Below, piece after piece: positions 9,348 through 15,960 of a stretch of DNA of 64,000 bases. Under the pieces are notes generated by a model. The model did not search any database. It was not told where the DNA came from and was given only the letters and a program-made list of their open reading frames with translations. Numbering within the stretch: position 1 is the stretch's first letter; every line of letters begins with the position of its first letter. The translations under genes and the position numbers were made by a program. Origin of the DNA: an uncultured Clostridia bacterium (GTDB lineage Bacteria; Bacillota; Clostridia; Christensenellales; Aristaeellaceae); NCBI GenBank assembly GCA_934663595.1, contig CAKUKM010000002.1, positions 105,760 through 169,759 on the forward strand, read 5' to 3'.

Positions 9348-10180
9348 AAAACGTGCTTCATGTGGAAAACGTCACGATGCAGTTCGGCGGCGTGGTCGCC
9401 GTGAACAATCTCTCGATGGACGTAAACGAGGGCGAGATCGTGGCGCTGATCGGCCCGAACGGCGCGGGCAAAACCACCGCGTTCAACTGCATTACCGGCG
9501 TGTACGAGCCGACGAACGGCAAAATCGCGTTCATGGGCAAGGACATCGTGGTCAATCACCCGACGGGCAAAATGCGCAAGCTCTATGCCGGCGAAAACGG
9601 CGGCATGTACGATAAAGTCCTCGCGCAGACGCCGGACAAGATCACGCGCCTCGGCGTGGCGCGCACGTTCCAGAATATCCGCCTGTTCAAGACCCAGACG
9701 GTGTTTGAAAACGTGCTGATTGCGATGCACATGCTGAAAACCAGCAACCTGTTTACCGCGACGTTCCGCCTGAACCATGCCGAGGAAAAGCGCATGCGCG
9801 AAAAGGCGATGGAGCTTCTTCAGATCGTGGGCCTCGCGGACGCGAAGGACGAGCTGGCCACCAGCCTGCCCTATGGCAAGCAGCGGCATTTGGAAATCGC
9901 GCGCGCGCTGGCGACGCAGCCGAAGCTGCTCCTGCTGGACGAGCCGGCGGCGGGCATGAACCCGCAGGAAACCGAGGAGCTCAGCGCGTTCATCCGCAAA
10001 ATCAAGGATCAGTTTTCGCTCACGGTATTCATGATCGAGCACCACATGAATCTGGTCATGGATATTTCGGATCGAATCTACGTTATCGATTTCGGCAAGC
10101 TGATTGCCGAGGGCACACCGGCCGAAATTCAGCGCAATCCCGCGGTCATCGCCGCGTATCTGGGGGTGGACGACGAATGA
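9344..10180 (+). CDS. livG: Branched-chain amino-acid ABC transporter ATPase LivG
   Basis: A 278-residue ABC ATPase. Walker A is GPNGAGKTT (near residue 38); Walker B is LLLDEPAAGMNP, and the switch His follows in MIEHHM. The signature region reads LPYGKQRHLEIARAL rather than a textbook LSGGQ, as is normal for LivG. GTG start overlapping the livM TGA by four bases. Between the strands before ITRLGVARTFQN there is an insertion of about 20 residues (KMRKLYAGENGGMYDKVLAQ) absent from short LivG proteins. Confidence 0.94.
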   Translation: MKNVLHVENVTMQFGGVVAVNNLSMDVNEGEIVALIGPNGAGKTTAFNCITGVYEPTNGKIAFMGKDIVVNHPTGKMRKLYAGENGGMYDKVLAQTPDKITRLGVARTFQNIRLFKTQTVFENVLIAMHMLKTSNLFTATFRLNHAEEKRMREKAMELLQIVGLADAKDELATSLPYGKQRHLEIARALATQPKLLLLDEPAAGMNPQETEELSAFIRKIKDQFSLTVFMIEHHMNLVMDISDRIYVIDFGKLIAEGTPAEIQRNPAVIAAYLGVDDE

Positions 10181-10896
10181 GCATGCTGGAAGTGACCGAC
10201 CTGTGCGTCAACTACGGCGGCATCAAGGCGCTGAAGGGCATTTCGTTTTCGGTGGAAGAGGGCCAGATCTGCACGCTGATCGGCGCGAACGGCGCGGGCA
10301 AATCCACAGCGCTGCGCGCCATTTCCGGCCTGGTTCCGGTAAAATCCGGCTCGATTCGGTTTAAGGATCAGGAAATCGCCGGGCTGGACACGCAGAAGGT
10401 CGTCGAAAAGGGCGTCGTGCTCGTTCCGGAGGGCCGCCGCGTGTTCGACAATCTCACCGTGCTGGAAAATTTGAAAATCGGCGCGTATCTTCGGAAGGAC
10501 TCCGCCGCAATCGCGCGCGATATCGATTATGTCTATTCGCTGTTCCCGCGCCTGAAGGAGCGGCATTGGCAATCCGCGGGCACGCTGTCCGGCGGCGAAC
10601 AGCAAATGCTGGCCGTCGGCCGCGCAATGATGGCCCGGCCGAAGCTTTTGATGATGGACGAGCCGTCGCTCGGCCTCGCGCCGCTGATCGTGAAGGGCAT
10701 TTTTGAAATCATCACGCGCCTGAGCCGCGAATCCGGCACCACGATCCTGCTGATCGAGCAGAACGCCGCCGCCGCATTGAAGGCCGCCGATTACGGCTAC
10801 GTAATCGAAACCGGCGAAATCAAAATCGAAGGCGCAGGCGAACAGCTCCTGAACGACCCGCGCGTCCAGGAAGCGTATCTGGGAAAAGAAAAATAA
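10177..10896 (+). CDS. livF: Branched-chain amino-acid ABC transporter ATPase LivF
   Basis: A 239-residue ABC ATPase. Walker A is GANGAGKST; the signature is LSGGEQQMLAVGRAMM; Walker B is LLMMDEPSLGLAP, followed by LLIEQNAAAAL. Its ATG overlaps the livG TGA (ATGA), the last of the tightly coupled livHMGF genes. It completes the two-ATPase, two-permease complex. Confidence 0.95.
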   Translation: MSMLEVTDLCVNYGGIKALKGISFSVEEGQICTLIGANGAGKSTALRAISGLVPVKSGSIRFKDQEIAGLDTQKVVEKGVVLVPEGRRVFDNLTVLENLKIGAYLRKDSAAIARDIDYVYSLFPRLKERHWQSAGTLSGGEQQMLAVGRAMMARPKLLMMDEPSLGLAPLIVKGIFEIITRLSRESGTTILLIEQNAAAALKAADYGYVIETGEIKIEGAGEQLLNDPRVQEAYLGKEK

Positions 10897-10931
10897 AAAC
10901 CGCCGCCCATGGTTCAAAAACCATGAGCGGC
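10887..10931 (-). terminator. Terminator between livF and the WG-repeat gene
   Basis: Stem GCCGC-x-CATGGTT/AACCATG-x-GCGGC (10902-10931). Read on the minus strand it is followed by CGGTTTTTATTTTT, so it terminates the WG-repeat lipoprotein gene efficiently and may also serve livF on the other strand. Confidence 0.75.
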
Positions 10932-10944
10932 ATTCCTTCACTCA

Positions 10945-12381
10945 TCAGAAAACCCGATTGCCTTCCATATCTACGATGGTCAGATAGCCATTTTTGATCT
11001 TAAAGATGTGCCCGTCCGAGTAAGCCAGAGCATCGAATTCATATTCACAAGGAACAACGAGGCTACCGGTGGTGTCGATGTAGCCGTACTTTCCGTCTTT
11101 CTTAACGAGAGCAAGTCCCTCGCTGAAGGAGTCTGCATAATCCCACTCGCAGGGAATGACGAGCTTGCCGGTGGTGTCGATGAATCCCCATTTGTCGTCT
11201 TTCTTAACGCGAGCAAGTCCATCGCTGAAGGAGCGTGCAAGATCCCACTCGCAGGGAATGACGAGTTTGCCGGTGGTGTCGATGTAGCTGAACTTTCCGT
11301 TTTTCGCAACGCAAGCAAGTCCCTCACTAAAGGAGTCTGCACAAACCCACTCACAAGGAATGACGAGTTTGCCGGTGGTGTCGATGAATCCCCATTTGTC
11401 GTCTTTCTCAACGGGAGCAAGTCCATCGCTGAAGGAGAGTGCAAGATCCCACTCGCAGGGAATGACGAGTTTGCCGGTGGTGTCGATGTAACCATACTTT
11501 CCGTCTTTCTCAACGGGAGCAAGTCCATCGCTGAAGTACCATGCATCATCCCATTCACAGGGAACAACGAGCCTGCCGGTGGTGTCGATGAATCCCCATT
11601 TGTCGTCTTTCTCAACGCGAGCAAGTCCATCAGAGAAAGGCCAAGCATCGTCCCATTCACAGGGAATGACGAGCTTACCGGTAGAATCGATAAATCCCCA
11701 TTTTCCGTTTTTCCCAACGCAAGCAAGTCCATCAGAGAAAGACCAAAGCCCGTCCCATTCACAGGGAATGACGAGTTTGCCGGTGGTGTCAATGCATCCC
11801 AATTTTCCGTCTTTTGCAACGCGAACCATTCCATTTCCACTCGAAGAAATTCTTGAATAAAAATGGGCTTGAATATCTTTAATTCTTTCTCTGCTGTCCT
11901 TGTAATCCCCAAGCTGCTGATAAAGCGCAATCGCCTTGTCGTATCGCCCGTATGAAGCGTATCCTTCGGCGAGCTGATAGGTGCAGCTCAGGGCTCTCTC
12001 CTGACTGTCCTTAAACAGCGGATTTTCATTATAGACTTCAATTGCGGATGCAAAATCATATTCGCTCTCCAGCTCTCTCGCCGTATAATAGGTAATCATC
12101 TGCGGGGAATCCTTGAACGCGCCCAGGGAGGTGAAGGTCTTCAGCGCCGTATCGTAATTGCCGCTTTCGGCTTCGTTCAGCGCTTTGGCGTACATCGTCA
12201 TCTGCGACGCGTCCTCGTAGCTGCCGAGTTTCTCGAATTGCGCAGCGGCCTCGGCGTATTTGCCCTCGTCCAGCATTTTGCTCGCGGATTTGTACGCCTT
12301 TTCCTGACTGTCGCCGCACGCGACGAGCGTGAATGCCATCGCGATCAGCATCAGCAGCGCGAGGATTCTCTTCTTTTCCAT
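10945..12381 (-). CDS. WG-repeat lipoprotein with N-terminal helical repeats
   Basis: A 478-residue exported lipoprotein. The N-terminus has a lipoprotein signal peptide with lipobox LVAC (Cys near residue 20). A TPR/Sel1-like helical part follows, with repeats of type AAAQFEKLGSYEDASQM that are common in Clostridia. The C-terminal half is eight WG repeats of 34 residues each (consensus GLAxVxKDxKWGFIDTTGKLVIPCEWDxAxxFSD). The ATG at 12381 follows GGAGAGGAAGAG; the longer frame would put the promoter inside the gene. WG repeats are beta-propeller-like units in surface and extracellular proteins; the binding partner is unknown. Confidence 0.85.
   Translation of the reverse strand: MEKKRILALLMLIAMAFTLVACGDSQEKAYKSASKMLDEGKYAEAAAQFEKLGSYEDASQMTMYAKALNEAESGNYDTALKTFTSLGAFKDSPQMITYYTARELESEYDFASAIEVYNENPLFKDSQERALSCTYQLAEGYASYGRYDKAIALYQQLGDYKDSRERIKDIQAHFYSRISSSGNGMVRVAKDGKLGCIDTTGKLVIPCEWDGLWSFSDGLACVGKNGKWGFIDSTGKLVIPCEWDDAWPFSDGLARVEKDDKWGFIDTTGRLVVPCEWDDAWYFSDGLAPVEKDGKYGYIDTTGKLVIPCEWDLALSFSDGLAPVEKDDKWGFIDTTGKLVIPCEWVCADSFSEGLACVAKNGKFSYIDTTGKLVIPCEWDLARSFSDGLARVKKDDKWGFIDTTGKLVIPCEWDYADSFSEGLALVKKDGKYGYIDTTGSLVVPCEYEFDALAYSDGHIFKIKNGYLTIVDMEGNRVF
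11070..11880. repeat. Eight 102-bp tandem coding repeats (WG repeats)
   Basis: The string GGTGTCGATG recurs with a period of 102 bp (about 11074, 11176, 11278, 11380, 11482, 11584, then more divergent copies near 11684 and 11787). Long nearly identical stretches between units point to recent duplication or gene conversion, so copy number probably varies between strains. Confidence 0.85.
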
Positions 12382-12426
12382 GGTTTCTCTTCCTCTCCAA
12401 AGGGGCAGCGCCCCTGTTTTGATGCC

Positions 12427-12455
12427 ATTATAGCATATGGATAACATTTACGCAA
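12427..12455 (-). promoter_or_regulatory. Promoter of the WG-repeat lipoprotein gene
   Basis: On the minus strand, TTGCGT (12455-12450), a 17-bp spacer and TATAAT (12432-12427). Confidence 0.8.
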
Positions 12456-12456
12456 T

Positions 12457-12482
12457 CAAAAAGCGGCGAATTCTTCGCCGCT
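12457..12482 (-). terminator. Terminator of the trmO transcript
   Basis: AGCGGCGAA/TTCGCCGCT stem with a short loop, followed on the minus strand by TTTTTGATT. The stem overlaps the trmO stop codon. Confidence 0.8.
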
Positions 12483-13155
12483 AGGAGAGTTTTACGATTT
12501 GGAATACCGTGAGCACGCCGTTTTCCACCGTGAAGCGCACGTCCAGCCCGGCGAATTCCACGCCGAACGGCCGCGCGTCGCCGCGCCGATAGCCGGGCCG
12601 CGGGTCCTGCGCGAGCACGCCGCGCAGCGCTTCGCGCTTGCTTTCCGGAACCATGGCGAGCCATTCTTCCGGAATGACGACCTTAAGCGAATAGTCCTTG
12701 ACCGCGCCCGCGAAGCCCTCCGTGGCCTCCGGATGGCTGTCCACGTTCGGGAGATACGGCTTGATATCGAGAATGGGCGTGCCGTTCATCAGATCCGCGC
12801 CCGCCACGAGCAGCGCCGGGCCGTCGGGCGAGGCTTCGTCGATTCCAATCAGCCGCACGCACGAAAGGCCGATCGGATTCGGGCGAAACGGCGATCGCGT
12901 GGCGAATACGCCCATGGAAACATTGCCGCCCAGCCGCGGCGGCCGCACCGTGGGCGACCAGTCCTCGCGCTCGGATTCGGAAAAGCGCCAGATCAGCCAG
13001 ATGTGGCTGTAGCCCTCCAGCCCGCGAATGGCCGCGGGAACGCGATATTCCTTTTCAAACACGATTCGCCCCTCGAGCGCGTCGACCAGCCCGCTCTGCC
13101 GCGGAAGGCCGAATTTCGTGGGGAAATCGGTCTGGATGGTTGCAATCGTCTTCAT
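12481..13155 (-). CDS. trmO: tRNA (N6-threonylcarbamoyladenosine37-N6)-methyltransferase
   Basis: A 224-residue TrmO/TsaA (YaeB) family protein that methylates t6A37 of certain tRNAs with S-adenosylmethionine. Typical sequence order: ATIQTDFPTKFGLPRQSGLV, GLEGYSHIWLIWRF, then MGVFATRSPFRPNPIGLSCVRL, the diagnostic family block, and LDIKPYLPNVDS. Start ATG 13155 overlaps the stop of the upstream gene as ATGA, so the two are coupled. The longer frame simply reads through that overlap. Confidence 0.93.
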   Translation of the reverse strand: MKTIATIQTDFPTKFGLPRQSGLVDALEGRIVFEKEYRVPAAIRGLEGYSHIWLIWRFSESEREDWSPTVRPPRLGGNVSMGVFATRSPFRPNPIGLSCVRLIGIDEASPDGPALLVAGADLMNGTPILDIKPYLPNVDSHPEATEGFAGAVKDYSLKVVIPEEWLAMVPESKREALRGVLAQDPRPGYRRGDARPFGVEFAGLDVRFTVENGVLTVFQIVKLS

Positions 13156-13727
13156 GCGTCTTCGTTCAGAATCAGATCGAGCACGCGCTCGCAATCCGGA
13201 ATGTCAAACAGCGCGTGGCGCGTCGCGTCCGGCATGGACAGGAATTCAAAGCCCGTGTTGTCCAGCAGATTGCGCGCGCCGGTCGGAACGATGTAAATCG
13301 TGCCCGCGCCGTGGCGGTCGAGCTCGGTAATGTGCGCGTCGTCCAGCTGATCGCCCTCGTAGACGAACAGTCGCTTGTCGCCGTCGTCGCGAATGAACAG
13401 GCGGCGCTGGTTCGTAAAGCCGTAAACCAGATCGGCCTTGACCTGGCGCTTGATCCAGAAGCGCAGGAAATAGCTGTAAATCGCAATCGCGCCGCCCAGC
13501 AGGAACAGCGCCAGCTGGCTCACGTGGCGCGGCCGAAAGCCCCAGGCGATGATGGAATACACCGTAAGCACGCCGTACAGCGTGCTCAGCGCCAGAAACA
13601 GGCCGCAGAGCGGCAGAAGCAGGCGATCGATGCGCGCGCATTCCCGGCTTTCCAGAGGACTGCCCGTCCAGATCAGCTCCTCGCCCTCGCGCAGATGGCG
13701 CCCGATTCCCGCGTTCCGTCCGGACAT
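13152..13727 (-). CDS. Membrane protein with PH-like domain, unknown role
   Basis: About 191 residues. A soluble N-terminus (HLREGEELIWTGSPL) is followed by two adjacent helices (LCGLFLALSTLYGVLTVYSI and ALFLLGGAIAIYSYFL). A beta-rich tail (YGFTNQRRLFIRDDGDKRLFVYEGDQL) resembles bacterial PH domains (YdbT/bPH type), where a GExxLWxGxP entry segment is usual. Start ATG 13727 is preceded by AGGGGAGGG. It is co-transcribed with trmO. Function unknown; the family assignment is by pattern only. Confidence 0.65.
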   Translation of the reverse strand: MSGRNAGIGRHLREGEELIWTGSPLESRECARIDRLLLPLCGLFLALSTLYGVLTVYSIIAWGFRPRHVSQLALFLLGGAIAIYSYFLRFWIKRQVKADLVYGFTNQRRLFIRDDGDKRLFVYEGDQLDDAHITELDRHGAGTIYIVPTGARNLLDNTGFEFLSMPDATRHALFDIPDCERVLDLILNEDA

Positions 13728-13762
13728 GCCGTTCCCTCCCCTGCAATTTCCTATACAAATTA

Positions 13763-13791
13763 ATGATACACGGATCGAACGGATTTTGCAA
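13763..13791 (-). promoter_or_regulatory. Promoter of the PH-like gene/trmO operon
   Basis: Minus strand TTGCAA (13791-13786), 17-bp spacer, TATCAT (13768-13763). The -35 lies just past the end of the PAP2 gene. Confidence 0.7.
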
Positions 13792-13797
13792 GTTGCT

Positions 13798-14325
13798 TCA
13801 ATAGTTTTTCGGTTTTTTGATACAGATGTGTAGAATTTTTGTCGCAATCTCGGCCGAAAGCAGACCGATTGCGGTTCCGGCGAGCACGTCCGTCGGGTAA
13901 TGCACGCCCACATAGAGCCGCGACAGCGCAATTAAAATCGCGAGAATCAGCGCGCCCCAGCGCCAGCGGCTTTTCGTGTTCCGGAAAACGGCCCACGCGC
14001 CGGCGAACGAAGCGGTGGCATGGCCGGACGGGAACGAAAAATCGCGCGGGCGGCCCACCAGAATCGACAGCGCCTGCATCGCCTCGTAGGGGCGAATGCG
14101 CGCGACCCAGTTTTTCAGGATCAGATTCGTAATGACTGCGCCGATGGCAATGGAAATCGCGCAGGCCAGGCCGATTTTGCGCGTGCGCCGGAAGAGCAGC
14201 AGCGCGGCGGCCAGCAGAATCCAGAACGCGCCGGCGTTTCCCAGAGAAGTAATCGCGCGCATGATGGGATTGAGCCAGTCCGCGCGCAGGTGATTTTGAA
14301 TCCAGATCAGGATCTGTCCGTCCAT
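13798..14325 (-). CDS. PAP2-family phosphatase (undecaprenyl-diphosphatase type)
   Basis: A 175-residue membrane phosphatase with about five or six helices. All three signature motifs of the phosphatidic-acid-phosphatase type 2 superfamily are present: KNWVARIRP (K-x6-RP), PSGH, and SRLYVGVHYPTD (SR-x5-H-x3-D). Small Bacillota members such as BcrC recycle undecaprenyl pyrophosphate for wall synthesis; that role is inferred. ATG 14325 is preferred over the ATG two codons earlier because AAGGGGGAG is correctly spaced only for it. Confidence 0.9.
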   Translation of the reverse strand: MDGQILIWIQNHLRADWLNPIMRAITSLGNAGAFWILLAAALLLFRRTRKIGLACAISIAIGAVITNLILKNWVARIRPYEAMQALSILVGRPRDFSFPSGHATASFAGAWAVFRNTKSRWRWGALILAILIALSRLYVGVHYPTDVLAGTAIGLLSAEIATKILHICIKKPKNY

Positions 14326-14345
14326 GTGCATCTCCCCCTTCCGCT

Positions 14346-14374
14346 ATTTTACCCGATCTTAGCGCAAAGTGCAA
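14346..14374 (-). promoter_or_regulatory. Promoter of the PAP2 gene
   Basis: Minus strand TTGCAC (14374-14369), 17-bp spacer, TAAAAT (14351-14346). A TATAAT on the plus strand at 14397-14402, 35 bp before the PHP gene, is probably its -10, making the pair divergent. Confidence 0.7.
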
Positions 14375-14436
14375 CCATAAAGCCGCACGGGAATGCTATA
14401 ATCAGAACAGAATGGTGAAAAAAAGGGTGAATACAA

Positions 14437-15099
14437 ATGAAATGGGAGCTGCATGCGCACTGCTGCGAAACCAGCCTCTGCGGCCATGTGCCGGCGGAGG
14501 AGCTCGTGAAAAGCTATTCCGGCGCGGGCTATACGGGCCTGGTGCTGACCGATCATTATAATGAAAAGACGCTCGACGCGCTGACCGGCACGCCGGAGGA
14601 AAAGGTGGAAAAATGGCTGCGCGGCTATGAAATTGCGCGAAAAACCGGCGAGGAATGCGGGCTTACCGTGCTGTTCGGGCTGGAAGCGCGTTTGCCGGTG
14701 AATGAAAACGACTATCTGATATTCGGCGCGACGCCCGCGCTGCTGCGCGAGCACCCGCTTCTGCATTTGCAAACGCTTCCGGAGCTGCACGCGCTGGTGA
14801 ATTCCTGCGGCGCGATACTCGTTCAGGCGCACCCGTTCCGCGAGGTGTGCATGCCCGCGCCGGCGGAGGATCTCGACGGCGTGGAGGTATTCAACGGCCA
14901 CCCGCGCCACGACAGCCGCAATCCGCTGGCGATGGAGTTTGCAATCGCGCATCCGCATCTGATTCGCACGTCCGGCAGCGATTATCATCGCACGCAGGAC
15001 CTCGCGACCGGCGGAATTGAAACCGATCGCGCCATTCATACGCCGGCCGAGCTGGTTCAGTGCCTGAAGGACAACGCGTTTACGCGCATCGGAGGATGA
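14437..15099 (+). CDS. PHP-domain metal-dependent phosphoesterase
   Basis: A 220-residue PHP domain protein. The metal-binding pattern is visible: LHAHCCETSLCGH near the start (HxH), then VLTDHYNE, GLEARLP, QAHPFRE, and GSDYH near the end, all in the normal order of the fold. The substrate is not clear; relatives include nucleoside and histidinol phosphatases. ATG 14437 follows AAAGGGTG. The next gene is another PHP protein that begins at its stop codon, so they form a two-gene operon. Confidence 0.82.
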   Translation: MKWELHAHCCETSLCGHVPAEELVKSYSGAGYTGLVLTDHYNEKTLDALTGTPEEKVEKWLRGYEIARKTGEECGLTVLFGLEARLPVNENDYLIFGATPALLREHPLLHLQTLPELHALVNSCGAILVQAHPFREVCMPAPAEDLDGVEVFNGHPRHDSRNPLAMEFAIAHPHLIRTSGSDYHRTQDLATGGIETDRAIHTPAELVQCLKDNAFTRIGG

Positions 15100-15104
15100 C
15101 GGCC

Positions 15105-15878
15105 ATGAAGATGAATCTGCACACCCACACGCCGCGCTGCCACCATGCGATCGGCTCCGAGCGCGAATACATCGAGCGCGCGATCGCCGCGGGACTGGAT
15201 ACGCTGGGCTTTTCCGACCATGCGCCGATGCCGTTCGAGGGCGATTACTATTCCACCTATCGCATGGCGCTTTCGGACACGCGCGGCTATGTCGATACGC
15301 TTCTGCAGCTGCGCGAGGAATACCGGGGCAAAATCGATATTCTGATCGGCTTTGAGGCGGAGTATTATCCGGCGGTGTTCCCGCGCCTTCTCGAATTCAT
15401 TTCGGAATACCCGATCGATTATCTGCTGCTCGGCCAGCACTTCCTCGGCAACGAGCAGAACGCGCCCTACGCCTGCCGCCGCACGAAGGACGAATCGTTC
15501 TTCACCGCCTATGTCGATCAGGTGTGCGAGGGCATTCGCACCGGCGCGTTTACGTATCTGGCGCATCCGGATCTGGTCTGCTTCGACGGCGACGACGCCA
15601 CGTTCCGCCGCCACGCGCTGCGGCTGTGCGAATGCGCCGCGGAAACGGACACGCCGCTGGAGATCAACATGCTCGGCCTGTGGGATCATCGGCATTATCC
15701 GTCCGAGCGCTTCTTCAAGCTGGCCGGCGAGGTCGGCAACAAGGTCGTATTTGGCGTGGACGCGCATCAGCCGGAGCGCATCCTGGAGCCGGACGTGCTG
15801 AAAAGGGCGAATGACCTGGCCGAAAAATGCGGAATTGCGCCCCTCGAGCGCATTCCGTACCACAGCCCGAATCGTTAA
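15105..15878 (+). CDS. PHP-domain histidinol-phosphatase (HisJ/HisK type)
   Basis: About 257 residues. Begins MKMNLHTHTPRCHHAIGSE with the first metal-binding HxH, then LGFSDHAPMPF, GFEAEYYP, DYLLLGQHFLGNE, YLAHPDLV and FGVDAHQPERI, the usual HisJ-family series. HisJ-type enzymes dephosphorylate histidinol phosphate, but gut-bacterial paralogs have other substrates and no his genes are nearby. ATG 15105 has GGAGG at 15091-15095 with ideal spacing; an ATG at 15096 overlaps the previous stop but touches that site. Confidence 0.85.
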   Translation: MKMNLHTHTPRCHHAIGSEREYIERAIAAGLDTLGFSDHAPMPFEGDYYSTYRMALSDTRGYVDTLLQLREEYRGKIDILIGFEAEYYPAVFPRLLEFISEYPIDYLLLGQHFLGNEQNAPYACRRTKDESFFTAYVDQVCEGIRTGAFTYLAHPDLVCFDGDDATFRRHALRLCECAAETDTPLEINMLGLWDHRHYPSERFFKLAGEVGNKVVFGVDAHQPERILEPDVLKRANDLAEKCGIAPLERIPYHSPNR

Positions 15879-15883
15879 ACCAG

Positions 15884-15913
15884 AGGGGCCTTCCCGCGAA
15901 GGCTCCTTTTTTT
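15884..15913 (+). terminator. Terminator of the PHP operon
   Basis: AGGGGCCTTC/GAAGGCTCCT stem (one G-U pair) followed by seven T residues. Confidence 0.85.
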
Positions 15914-15950
15914 GCGCAAAAAATCAGGAGAGCCCAAGGCTCTCCTGATT
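15914..15950 (-). terminator. Terminator of the coiled-coil gene
   Basis: A 13-bp perfect stem, AATCAGGAGAGCC/GGCTCTCCTGATT, followed on the minus strand by TTTTTTGCGC. It sits back to back with the plus-strand terminator. Confidence 0.85.
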
Positions 15951-15960
15951 CGCAAACGCC

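Noticed and set aside
11070..11880. Regular repeats resembling a CRISPR array
   Set aside because: Period of 102 bp in a continuous coding frame, no short palindromic repeats with unique spacers, no cas genes.
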